Notes under the pieces: model-generated
Told to the model about the DNA's origin: nothing
Databases searched by the model: none
What the model saw: only the letters and a program-made list of their open reading frames with translations
Part shown: positions 35,879-44,290 of the stretch, in pieces
Layout of the letters: the number at the start of each line of letters is the position of its first letter
Position numbering within the stretch: the stretch's first letter is position 1
Translations under genes and position numbers: made by a program
Assembly (NCBI GenBank): GCA_028714915.1
Contig: JAQTLL010000004.1
Span: 62,001 to 126,000 of the forward strand
Direction of reading: 5' to 3'
Length of the DNA: 64,000 nt
DNA from: Sulfuricurvum sp.
Lineage (GTDB): Bacteria > Campylobacterota > Campylobacteria > Campylobacterales > Sulfurimonadaceae

Positions 35879-36853
35879 ATGAAAGCCATAGCACTTTTTA
35901 GCGGCGGACTTGACTCGACACTCGCCATGAAACTCATCATTGATCAAGGTATTGAAGTCATCGCCTGCAACATCAGTACCGGATTTGGTTCCACCAAAGA
36001 CCGCAAGGTACATATGCAAAATATGTGTGACCAAGTAGGGGCAACGCTTCGAATTATTGATATTCAAGACGAATATTTGGAGAAAGTACTTTTTACCCCA
36101 AAGCATGGTTATGGAAAACATTTTAACCCGTGTATTGACTGTCATGGCAAGATGTTTGAGGTGGCAAAACGGATCATGGAATCTGAGGGGGCGAGTTTTC
36201 TTATCAGCGGTGAAGTACTAGGTCAACGTCCAATGAGCCAAAACGGTGAATCGCTTCAAATCGTCCTTAAGCTCAGTGACTGCGAAGGGTTACTGTTGCG
36301 CCCCCTCAGCGCTAAAGCACTTGAACCCACTATTCCAGAGCTTGAGGGGTGGGTGAATCGTGAAAAACTCGAAAATATCGTGGGACGTGCCCGCGACCGT
36401 CAAATGGAACTTGTAGCGGAGTTTGAGCTCAAAGATTATGAAGGACCGGGAGGGGGATGTTTACTCACCGATGAACATTTTTCAAGGAAGATTCGTGATG
36501 TTCTCGCACACGAGGATGCTTTCATTAAAGCCGATATTCAAACTCTTAAATACGGTCGCCAACTGCGTCTTCCTGATGGAGCAAAATTTATCATCGGACG
36601 CAATGAAGAGGAGAATATCAAGCTCGAAGAGATTGAAAATCCCAAATACATACATATCAATACCGAGCTGTTTGGACCCCATTGCCTTATTTCTGCAACG
36701 GCAAGTGATGCGGACAAACTATTGGCAGCCAAGCTCGTTTTGGCGTACTGTAAACCTGATTTTGCGGGTGAGCAAATACTGGATTTTGGAGGGACACCAC
36801 TAACAACGGTTAGTGATGTGAGTCGCAAGGATGCACAGAAGTATTTTATTTAA
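35879..36853 (+). CDS. PP-loop ATPase, MnmA/ThiI-like tRNA-modification candidate
   Basis: 324 residues. The N-terminus AIALFSGGLDSTLAMKLI carries the SGGxDS PP-loop of ATP pyrophosphatases that adenylate a substrate. NPCIDCHGKMFEVAKRIMESEGASFLISGEVLGQRPMSQN gives a CxxC pair and the GExxGQRP motif used by tRNA-thiolation enzymes of the MnmA/TtcA/ThiI type. The C-terminal ~130 residues (QTLKYGRQLRLPDGAKFIIGRNEEEN, FGPHCLI) resemble a NFACT-R/DUF814-like RNA-binding part. A role in tRNA sulfur modification is likely but unproven. The ATG at 35879 is used rather than an earlier TTG. Confidence 0.72.
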   Translation: MKAIALFSGGLDSTLAMKLIIDQGIEVIACNISTGFGSTKDRKVHMQNMCDQVGATLRIIDIQDEYLEKVLFTPKHGYGKHFNPCIDCHGKMFEVAKRIMESEGASFLISGEVLGQRPMSQNGESLQIVLKLSDCEGLLLRPLSAKALEPTIPELEGWVNREKLENIVGRARDRQMELVAEFELKDYEGPGGGCLLTDEHFSRKIRDVLAHEDAFIKADIQTLKYGRQLRLPDGAKFIIGRNEEENIKLEEIENPKYIHINTELFGPHCLISATASDADKLLAAKLVLAYCKPDFAGEQILDFGGTPLTTVSDVSRKDAQKYFI

Positions 36854-36856
36854 GTC

Positions 36857-36945
36857 CGTCATCCTCGGCTCAATCGGGGATCCATCCCCAAAAAGAATGC
36901 TAAATTCACCCAAAGGGCACTTCGCCTGCCTTCGCGGGAATGACG
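36857..36945. repeat. Composite palindromic element, variant form
   Basis: Starts CGTCATCCTCGG and ends CGCGGGAATGACG, with the internal AAAGGGCACTTCGCC sequence also seen in the element at 10299-10414. It fills the gap between the convergent PP-loop and copper-type HMA genes. Confidence 0.7.
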
Positions 36946-36952
36946 AGAGAGA

Positions 36953-37216
36953 TTATTTCGCTACGGCGCACCCATAACCCGCTTTTTTGACCGCATCGCA
37001 CATCGTTTCAGCTTTTGTGCCATCAGCAGATTTAACCTCAGCTTTCCCATCTTTGAGATAAACACTAGACTCTTTTACCCCTTTTACGTCATTTAACGAA
37101 CCTTTCACATTTTTGACACAGGCGGGACACATCATCCCCTCTATTTTGAGGCTCGTTAGTTGATCCGCACTTGTGATGGATACTATGGCTACTATGGCGA
37201 GGAGAACTTTTTTCAT
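36953..37216 (-). CDS. Periplasmic heavy-metal-associated (copper-type) protein
   Basis: 87 residues. A signal peptide (residues 1-17, ending SITSAD) is followed by a single HMA domain with the GMMCPACVKNVKGSLNDVKGV motif. The CxxC thiols bind Cu(I) or similar soft metals. A second Cys pair (CDAVKKAGYGC) near the end is unusual for simple copper chaperones. The divergent neighbour is a TauE/SafE-like membrane protein of the kind often found with cytochrome oxidase copper-insertion genes. I infer periplasmic copper delivery. Confidence 0.82.
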   Translation of the reverse strand: MKKVLLAIVAIVSITSADQLTSLKIEGMMCPACVKNVKGSLNDVKGVKESSVYLKDGKAEVKSADGTKAETMCDAVKKAGYGCAVAK

Positions 37217-37282
37217 TTTTTTCCTTTTAGTAATTTCATGCTATTGTTGCATACTAGTGTTAAAAAAGTGTTAAGGATGATA

Positions 37283-37972
37283 ATGAGTTCAATAGATTGG
37301 TGGGTGATTATATCCATTGCATTTGCGGGAAGTTTTGGGCACTGTATCGGAATGTGCGGAGGGTTTATTGTTGCGTACAGCTCAACCAAAATTGATGCTA
37401 CCATGAGCCGTTCGGCACAGCTTATTCGTCACAGTGCCTATAATATAGGGCGCGTTAGCTCGTATATTATATTGGGGATGATTTTTGGAGGGCTTGGTTC
37501 ACTCTTTACGGTAACGATGGAGATGCATGGAGCTTTGTTTATTCTTGCGGGAGCGTTAATGATTATCACTGCATTAAGTATGCTGGGACTGTCCAAACTT
37601 CTTCATGCGCTTGAGCACTCTTTTTCTAATTTTAAACTCTTTAAACTATTTTTTTCACGCCTTATCAAAAGTAAAAGTATTCGAAGTTTTTTCGCTTTGG
37701 GGATGATGAATGGCCTTTTTCCTTGCGGTTTTGTCTTTTTTTTCGCGGCTAAAGCGGCATCCTCAGCCTCAATAGTGGATGGCGGATTGATTATGGCAGC
37801 ATTTGGTTTAGCGACCGTCCCGACACTTCTGGCTCTTGGACAATCGGTTAATTTTATGCGGGAAATTGCTTTTCGTCAAAGTATGAACCGACTTGCAGCG
37901 CTGGCAATTGCTGTATATGGTGTTTACAGTGTCTATTATGGATTGGCGTATTTTATGGATTTGCCGCTTTAG
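37283..37972 (+). CDS. Sulfite exporter TauE/SafE-like (UreH-type) membrane protein
   Basis: 229 residues with about six hydrophobic helices. FAGSFGHCIGMCGGFIVAYSS near the N-terminus is the GHCxGMCGG motif of the UreH/CcoH-like group that sits beside copper ATPases and cbb3 oxidase genes. FALGMMNGLFPCGFVFFFAAKAA supplies the second conserved PCG motif. It is probably involved in metal or cytochrome assembly in the inner membrane rather than sulfite export. The ATG at 37283 has AAGGA five bases away; upstream in-frame codons overlap the divergent gene and are rejected. Confidence 0.82.
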   Translation: MSSIDWWVIISIAFAGSFGHCIGMCGGFIVAYSSTKIDATMSRSAQLIRHSAYNIGRVSSYIILGMIFGGLGSLFTVTMEMHGALFILAGALMIITALSMLGLSKLLHALEHSFSNFKLFKLFFSRLIKSKSIRSFFALGMMNGLFPCGFVFFFAAKAASSASIVDGGLIMAAFGLATVPTLLALGQSVNFMREIAFRQSMNRLAALAIAVYGVYSVYYGLAYFMDLPL

Positions 37973-39638
37973 TTTTTAATGTTCGGGGCAGACTAAAATA
38001 AAAACGGCTTCCTTCTCTCTCGGTGCTTTCAATCCATACCGTGCCATGATGCAATTCAATAATTTTTTTGACAATAGAGAGCCCTAATCCACTCCCTTTG
38101 ATCGATTCGTTTTGATGCTCGCGGATTTGGACAAAAGGATCAAACAGCGTAGCTATTTTATCTTTTGGTATTCCATATCCGTGATCAATAATGCTAAATA
38201 TATGGGTGGTTTCATCGACACTGTAGGTAAGGGTAACGGTTTCCCCTTCAGGGGAAAATTTAATGGCATTGCTCAATAAATTGACTAACACCTGTTTGAT
38301 TAATTGCCGATCCGCATTGAGAATTATATCAATATTCAGTACAAGTTCAAGTATGAGATTCTTTTTGTGCGCCATCGATTCTACAAGAATTTGAACTTCT
38401 TTGAGTAGTTCATTTATCATAAAAGGGGAGTAGTGAACCTCCATCTTTCCTGCTTCGATTTTTGAAAAATCCAAAATAGTGTTGACCAGAGAGAGAAGAT
38501 TATTTCCCGAAATATAGATTTTTTCTATAAACTTTTTTGCACTCTCCGGTGTATCAGATTTGGCAAGTAAGATTTGCGAAAATCCATTGATTGCATTTAA
38601 CGGTGTACGGAGTTCATGGCTCATACTTGACAGAAAGGTGTCTTTTGCGCGATTGGCTTCTTTGGCTTGATTCATAGCCATGATTGCTTCATCGCGAGCA
38701 AATTTCAGCTCTTCTTGGATACGTATCCGCTCACTAATATCTTTTTTAACCGCAACAAAATGAGTTACACGTCCACGTTCAACGAGGGGAGTTAGTGTTA
38801 GTTCTTCAAAATAAACATTGCCGTCTTTTGATTGGGCAAGAATCTCTCCTTCCCATACTTTGCCACTTTTGACATGTTCCCAGCATGTTTTGACCATTTC
38901 AGGGTCATTTATCGTATTATTGATAATATAGCGAGAATCCTCTCCGATTAGCTCTTCGGATTCGTATCCACTAACCAGGACAAACTCTTTGTTAGCGTAT
39001 TGAATGTTTCCTTCATTATCGGCAATAAGCATCATAGTCGCGGTTGATTCAAGGGCTAATTGCTGAAGATCGATCAGCTCTTCGCGTTTTTGATCGAGTG
39101 AAATATCGGTTAGTGAAAAGACCGTCCCTTTGGGAAGAGACTCATGAAAAATAGGATAGGCAAAGTAGCGGATGGGGATACGGGTCTCATGTATATCAAA
39201 AAGTTCAGATTCCCCCTCCCTCCGTCCAAAACCTACTCCGTATTCGATAATATCGGAAATATCTTGGTCGTGAATGAATTGAGTGATGTTACATCCTACA
39301 AGCTTTTGATGGCTTAATCCAAAGAGATAGTGAGCACTTTCATTGGCAAAAATAATTTGTCCCTCGTTATCAATTGCAAAAAGCCCAATATTAAGAGCAT
39401 TAAGGATGGAATTGTGCATCTCTTCATGTTGCTGTTTGAGGCTGTGATTGGCTTCTTCGAGTTCTTTTGAACTCACATCCAGGGTGTTCTCCAGCAGTTT
39501 GCGTTCTTGTTCAGCACTTTTGTAAAAATCACTGATACTTTGCAAAAAAGGCTCTAGCCCTTCTATTCGTTCGTAAGGGAGAAAACGTCGTATTTGACGG
39601 CTCAGAAGACGGTGATAATTTGGAGCATCCATAGCCAT
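37953..39638 (-). CDS. Soluble PAS-PAS histidine kinase (possible NahK-like partner of the FIST protein)
   Basis: 561 residues without transmembrane segments. An N-terminal coiled coil (~50-75) is followed by PAS1 (~70-185, GLFAIDNEGQIIFANESAHYLFG), PAS2 (~195-305, TMMLIADNEGNIQYANKEFVLVSGY), a HisKA domain with SSMSHELRTPLNAINGFSQIL (~345) and a catalytic ATPase domain (NLLSNAIKFSPEG, DHGYGIPKD, GSGLGLSIVKKII). It is the last gene of the six-gene signalling operon and starts 3 bp after the FIST gene. A cytosolic PAS kinase paired with a FIST protein is the layout of NosP/NahK nitric-oxide sensing systems. That match is inference from domain order. Confidence 0.87.
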   Translation of the reverse strand: MAMDAPNYHRLLSRQIRRFLPYERIEGLEPFLQSISDFYKSAEQERKLLENTLDVSSKELEEANHSLKQQHEEMHNSILNALNIGLFAIDNEGQIIFANESAHYLFGLSHQKLVGCNITQFIHDQDISDIIEYGVGFGRREGESELFDIHETRIPIRYFAYPIFHESLPKGTVFSLTDISLDQKREELIDLQQLALESTATMMLIADNEGNIQYANKEFVLVSGYESEELIGEDSRYIINNTINDPEMVKTCWEHVKSGKVWEGEILAQSKDGNVYFEELTLTPLVERGRVTHFVAVKKDISERIRIQEELKFARDEAIMAMNQAKEANRAKDTFLSSMSHELRTPLNAINGFSQILLAKSDTPESAKKFIEKIYISGNNLLSLVNTILDFSKIEAGKMEVHYSPFMINELLKEVQILVESMAHKKNLILELVLNIDIILNADRQLIKQVLVNLLSNAIKFSPEGETVTLTYSVDETTHIFSIIDHGYGIPKDKIATLFDPFVQIREHQNESIKGSGLGLSIVKKIIELHHGTVWIESTEREGSRFYFSLPRTLKTKAANP

Positions 39639-39641
39639 CCT

Positions 39642-40766
39642 TTATTCGTAAATACTCACCAGTGTCATGGTTTGATTGTGAAGTGTACAGCGTGATTCAC
39701 CTACTTCTGATAACTCACCATAGGAGTAAAACCCGGTTATTATTGCTTTTTCCCCGAGTATTTCACGAATAATTTCAAGCTCTTCTTCACATAATTGTCC
39801 TAATACCAAACGTCTTCCTACGCAGCTTACCAATAATACAAGAAATTCTTCATTATGATCGATTTTGGATGCTTCTGCCGCCAATCCTGCATGTTCGATA
39901 AGGCTATCCATATTTGTTTTCATTAATCGGCACAATCCGCCATTTGGAATATCACCCGCAAAGGTCAAACTCTGTTTTTCTTCATCGATAGCAAGAAGGG
40001 TTCGAATCAGAGGTGTTGACTCAGCATTGCTGCGGACACTCATTGGAAAACGTAATCCGCTTCCAGGTAAATCAGCTACAAACTCTCCAAGGTACCGTTT
40101 GTAAAGCTCTAGTGCAGGTTTGTCATTTATTGTATACAGAACGTTGCCCTCAGAATGGGTGATACGACGTTCAGCCCCAAATTCTTCCCATCCGGCAGAA
40201 CATCCGCTTCTAGCACGAAGAGTCTCTCCGTATATGCCAATTGCCGCAACCATTCCAGTCTGTGCTTTCCCCTGAGCGATCACATAGGTAGTCTCGAACC
40301 GCGTTCCATCCCCTGCCATACCTCCGGTAATACTCACTCCATCCGGTAATACATTTGAAATTCCGCGTGCCAATTCACTTCCGTTTACGGATAACCCATC
40401 AGAGAGAATAAATACATGACGCAAAGCATCCGTAATCAGTTCTTTCCCTAAAGAACTGCCAAGCTCCTCCATGTTGGTAAAGTCGGTTATGGTTTTAAAC
40501 GCACAGCGTACGCTAGAATGTTTAAATGTAATGGCTGTAGCCACTGCATTGTGATCACTGATGGTGGTATCCAAAACAGACCCTGAACTGCTTGCCCCGG
40601 CAATAACTGCGTTGGGATAAATAGCACTTAGCTTTTGATACCATTCGTGCGTCAAGCATTTAGGATGATCGAAAAACACCAATACTAAATCTCTGCTTGA
40701 CGAGAGAGATGTATCAACCGGATCCCATCCTTTTTGTTCACTCCATTTAATTTGTTCGCTTGTCAT
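39642..40766 (-). CDS. FIST-domain sensory protein (NosP-like candidate)
   Basis: 374 residues. The FIST N domain covers ~25-215 (PNAVIAGASSSGSVLD, VFILSDGLSVNGSELARGI, SITGGMAGDGTRFETTYV). The FIST C domain is ~215-374 (LELYKRYLGEF, and ending GFYSYGELSEVGESRCTLHNQTMTLV, a conserved LHNQT motif). FIST proteins sense small molecules; a subgroup, NosP, binds haem and nitric oxide and regulates a co-encoded PAS kinase. The next gene here is such a kinase, 3 bp away. The ATG at 40766 has AAGGA at good spacing; an upstream extension would run into the HDOD gene. Confidence 0.82.
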   Translation of the reverse strand: MTSEQIKWSEQKGWDPVDTSLSSSRDLVLVFFDHPKCLTHEWYQKLSAIYPNAVIAGASSSGSVLDTTISDHNAVATAITFKHSSVRCAFKTITDFTNMEELGSSLGKELITDALRHVFILSDGLSVNGSELARGISNVLPDGVSITGGMAGDGTRFETTYVIAQGKAQTGMVAAIGIYGETLRARSGCSAGWEEFGAERRITHSEGNVLYTINDKPALELYKRYLGEFVADLPGSGLRFPMSVRSNAESTPLIRTLLAIDEEKQSLTFAGDIPNGGLCRLMKTNMDSLIEHAGLAAEASKIDHNEEFLVLLVSCVGRRLVLGQLCEEELEIIREILGEKAIITGFYSYGELSEVGESRCTLHNQTMTLVSIYE

Positions 40767-40779
40767 TGCTTGTCCTTTT

Positions 40780-41574
40780 TTATCTTTCCATATTTGTTTT
40801 AACGGTTTCAACGGCCTTCTCGAAGGCTGCTTTATCAAGCCCAAAAATCTCAATCGCGTGAAAGGCATTTTCAAGAGATTTTTTAGTTAAAGCATCGTGA
40901 ATAGTGATAGCGCATGAAATAACATTTAGTATTTCTCCATTTTCACCATGATTAGGATTGTGAATGCTCCGTAGTGTTTCGACAAGAGAAGATTCAAAAT
41001 TCCACTGTTCAAACATCATACTGGCAATCTCATAGCTTTCATACCCTATGTCGCTTTTTTCAATATCACTTAATGCTTTTCCCTCTCTGAGTTGAGTTAA
41101 AAAAGCCTCTTTTTTCCCTGATTTAATCACTTTTTGAGCAATAACGAGTTTTCCAAGTTCCATCAAAAATGTAGTACAAAGAAGTGAAGGAAGCCGTTCT
41201 TTATCGACAATACCGTACCATTCCCGCAACAAAGCCAATTGCAATGTGGATACTTCGGTAAGTTTTTCAATAGTTGTGTTGTAGGGTGAAAGATCCAGAG
41301 GAAGTGTTTTTTTGATTGCATTGGCGGCGGCAAAACCTCGTATCATGGAAACCCCAAAAAGGATAACGGCTTGATGAATCGAGGAGACCTCTTTACTCAT
41401 TCCATATAAGGGCGAGTTGACTGATTTTAAGATATTGGCGCTGAGCATCGGATCATTTTCAATTATATTTGTAAGAGCACTGATGTTGACATCTCTCATC
41501 ATACATAGATCTTGGATCGCCGCTATTGACTCTGGGAGCGGGGGAAAACTTTTGATCTCTTCAAACATTATCAA
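40780..41574 (-). CDS. HDOD-domain signalling protein
   Basis: 264 residues, essentially one HDOD domain: FPPLPESIAAIQDLCMMRDVNISALTNIIENDPMLSANILKSVNSPLYGM at the start and SIHQAVILFGVSMIRGFAAANAIKK after it. HDOD domains are catalytically inactive HD relatives used as signalling adaptors in sensory operons. It overlaps the hybrid kinase gene by 4 bp and precedes the FIST gene by 13 bp. I infer a linker or regulatory role inside the gas-sensing operon. ATG at 41574 or 41568. Confidence 0.85.
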   Translation of the reverse strand: MIMFEEIKSFPPLPESIAAIQDLCMMRDVNISALTNIIENDPMLSANILKSVNSPLYGMSKEVSSIHQAVILFGVSMIRGFAAANAIKKTLPLDLSPYNTTIEKLTEVSTLQLALLREWYGIVDKERLPSLLCTTFLMELGKLVIAQKVIKSGKKEAFLTQLREGKALSDIEKSDIGYESYEIASMMFEQWNFESSLVETLRSIHNPNHGENGEILNVISCAITIHDALTKKSLENAFHAIEIFGLDKAAFEKAVETVKTNMER

Positions 41575-43922
41575 CCTTTATTTTTGATTTGAAATGTGAG
41601 AAAGTTACATATTTCATTAATATGAGATTTGTTGAAAATTCCCTCAACGTTTTGTGCATCAGGAAAATGGGCAATAAGTTTACTGTCATCTTCGGCAGAT
41701 ATGATAATAGAAGGAGTTGTGATATTGTTAAGATCCATAAACTGCAATACTTCAGAACTGATCCCATCCACGAGGAAAAAATCTAAAATGATAAAATCAA
41801 ATTTTTCTTTCTCAAGAAGTTCTTTAGCCTTATTGACCGAGTTGGTTACAGTAAGATGAAAATTATTGTTCAAACGGTCGATCAGCACTTGCTGGTATTC
41901 AACTGCATCTTCGACTACCAATGCGCGTGAGGCATTAGGATTAGAGGAAACATAGCGTTCAAGTGTACATTGAGAGGATGATACTGGTATTGTGAAATAA
42001 AAGGTAGACCCTAGACCTACAGCACTCTCAACCCAAATGCGTCCGCCGTGTAAATCTTCGATAATACGTTTTGAAATGGCAAGCCCTAGCCCTGTCCCTT
42101 TTGCACTTTTTTGGAATGGATTTTCGACTTGAGTAAAAGGATCGAACAAGGTAGAAATATCACTCTTGTCAATACCGATACCGTTATCATGGATACCAAT
42201 TTTGTAGGAGCGTATTGATTCATCGTAATCAATGGTTAAAGCAATCTTCCCTCCCTCAGGGGTAAATTTTATGGCATTGCTTAGCAAATTAAGCAATACT
42301 TGAACGATTAGTCCTTTATCAAGATAGAGTCCAAGCGATATAAGCTCAGGATAATGAAAAGCAATTGATTTTTTCTGAGCCATTGGTTCGATAATGGTTG
42401 CCACATCATGGATAACATTGGAGATAAGATTAATCTCAGGCTTAAAAGAGAGTTTTCCGGCTTCAAGCTTGGCAAAGTCTAAAATCGTATTAACCAATGT
42501 CAGAAGATTATTCCCTGCAATTCCGATTTTTTGGATATACGGAGCTAAGTTCTCGGGGAGAGTTTTGTTCATCATCAGAATTTGTGAAAATCCGATAATT
42601 GCATTGAGTGGCGTACGTAATTCATGACTCATATTGGCTAAAAACATATCTTTGGCAGTATTGGCACGTTCTGCTTCATCGACAAGGCGAATAAGAGTGT
42701 GCTCACGTTCTCTATTTTGAAAATTTTGACGCATTATTTCAAACAAAATCCGAATAATTTCAACCATATAGGTTTTATTGGGAATCTCTTTGATAGCAAC
42801 GCCTATATTAATTCGTCTTTCATTTAAAATAATTTTTCCATAAACATCATATTCATCGTTACCTGAGATTTCTCCTTCACCGACATACATCCCCTCTATG
42901 CACCATCCGAGAGTTTGTTCCATCTGAGCATAAAGCTTCTCTCTTAATCCGCCCACAAATTCTTCGGGATTGTATACACTGCCACTATCATAAATTGAAT
43001 GTGAACATGCTTGCAAAAATTCTATCCCTGAGTGAACCCCCATGTAAGAGGTTGCTGATATATCCTGTAGAGGTTTATCGATAATTCCATAAAGTGTTTT
43101 GGAAATGATGAGAATATCATTATAGAGCTCTTCTCCTTCTCCCTGAGGCATTATCAAAAGAGCCTCTACTTTTTCGTGATAGTTGTAATGCAGTGCTTTG
43201 ATTTCACTAAGAGTGATTCCAAATCCCTGAAGCAGCTCATTTTTTGTTGAAAACTCATTGAGTGTGTGGGTAAAAGGACAGGATTCTTCGTTGTTAAAAT
43301 GTTCTTTTTCTTCGCTGGCAGTATCTTTTTTTATCTTTTTATTTAACCAATAGCGTGTTAGCTTTTGCTGACTTTGTTTGTGAATGGTAAGTGCGGCATA
43401 AAGTTTATCAAAAAGATTAAGAATTTCATTTTCTTTTTTGAGCTCATCGTGGTGTTTTAACTCACGCTCACGATAACTCTGATGCATAATGGATTCACTG
43501 ATACGAAGTATTTTAAGGATAATGGTCAAATCTTCACGAACTTGTGTATTGACCTTTGCCAAATCAACAATTATTTCGTTGAGAATATCGAATCCTCTTG
43601 AGATATGGATCGGTTCAAGTCCAATGGCCATATGAATTTCAGATATTTGACGGGTCCGCTCAACAAGACGTTCATCAAAAGGATGGATAAAAAGAGAACT
43701 GAAATATTCTCCAAACATCCGAATAAGGCGCGGGATCTCGGTAGAAGAGAGGATGTTTCGATAAGTTGGATCTTTGAGCAAATAATGGTTATACATCCGA
43801 TCCGCAATAAGTGTACCAAAGGAATGAATATAAGTTCCAACCTTTTCACGTTGCATAAGGTGATTGTCATCAAGTGAAAATAATGTAATTAAGGAAGAAG
43901 AACTAAATGATTTTCGCATCAT
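41571..43922 (-). CDS. Globin-coupled hybrid histidine kinase with receiver
   Basis: 783 residues. Residues ~25-150 match a protoglobin/globin-coupled sensor domain: RTRQISEIHMAIGLEPIHISRGF puts H97 where such sensors carry the proximal haem ligand. Residues ~215-400 form a second, unrecognised domain. A HisKA domain follows with MSHELRTPLNAIIGFSQIL (H433), then the ATPase domain (NLLSNAIKFTPEGG, DNGIGIDKSD, GTGLGLAISKRI). A receiver at ~665-783 has D714 (FIILDFFLVDG). It should sense O2, NO or CO through haem and pass phosphate to the stand-alone receiver or the REC-HD-GYP protein of the same operon. ATGA overlaps on both sides show translational coupling. Confidence 0.83.
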   Translation of the reverse strand: MMRKSFSSSSLITLFSLDDNHLMQREKVGTYIHSFGTLIADRMYNHYLLKDPTYRNILSSTEIPRLIRMFGEYFSSLFIHPFDERLVERTRQISEIHMAIGLEPIHISRGFDILNEIIVDLAKVNTQVREDLTIILKILRISESIMHQSYRERELKHHDELKKENEILNLFDKLYAALTIHKQSQQKLTRYWLNKKIKKDTASEEKEHFNNEESCPFTHTLNEFSTKNELLQGFGITLSEIKALHYNYHEKVEALLIMPQGEGEELYNDILIISKTLYGIIDKPLQDISATSYMGVHSGIEFLQACSHSIYDSGSVYNPEEFVGGLREKLYAQMEQTLGWCIEGMYVGEGEISGNDEYDVYGKIILNERRINIGVAIKEIPNKTYMVEIIRILFEIMRQNFQNREREHTLIRLVDEAERANTAKDMFLANMSHELRTPLNAIIGFSQILMMNKTLPENLAPYIQKIGIAGNNLLTLVNTILDFAKLEAGKLSFKPEINLISNVIHDVATIIEPMAQKKSIAFHYPELISLGLYLDKGLIVQVLLNLLSNAIKFTPEGGKIALTIDYDESIRSYKIGIHDNGIGIDKSDISTLFDPFTQVENPFQKSAKGTGLGLAISKRIIEDLHGGRIWVESAVGLGSTFYFTIPVSSSQCTLERYVSSNPNASRALVVEDAVEYQQVLIDRLNNNFHLTVTNSVNKAKELLEKEKFDFIILDFFLVDGISSEVLQFMDLNNITTPSIIISAEDDSKLIAHFPDAQNVEGIFNKSHINEICNFLTFQIKNKG

Positions 43923-44278
43923 GGAATATACCGATCCAGAACTATTTTCATTGCATCCATATCAATGGGCTTAGAGATATAGTCATCAAAACCATGCATT
44001 AAAAGCTTCTCTTTATCACCGCTAATTGCAAATGCTGTGACACATATCAGCGGGAGAGTAAGTCCCATTTTTTTAATCTCATTTACTAGCTCATACCCGT
44101 TTATAATGGGCATATCAACATCAGATAGCAACAAATCAAAACATTCGCATTTAAGTTTTTCCAGCGCGTCAAAACCATTCCCAACCATTTCCATGCTCAC
44201 CTGAGGGTAGAGAATTTCGACCATCGCTTGAACTACCATTTGGTTGTATTCTTCATCCTCAGCAATTAAAATTCGCAT
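43919..44278 (-). CDS. Single-domain response regulator (receiver only)
   Basis: 119 residues, all receiver: MRILIAEDEEYNQMVVQAMVEIL, phosphorylatable D53 in LLLSDVDMPIINGYELV, the conserved T/A switch at CVTAFAIS, and the K in YISKPIDM. It has no output domain, so it may shuttle phosphate between kinases or act allosterically (CheY-like). It is between the REC-HD-GYP gene (12 bp away) and the globin kinase (4-bp overlap), suggesting phosphorelay within the operon. Confidence 0.92.
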   Translation of the reverse strand: MRILIAEDEEYNQMVVQAMVEILYPQVSMEMVGNGFDALEKLKCECFDLLLSDVDMPIINGYELVNEIKKMGLTLPLICVTAFAISGDKEKLLMHGFDDYISKPIDMDAMKIVLDRYIP

Positions 44279-44290
44279 TGCATTTTTCCT

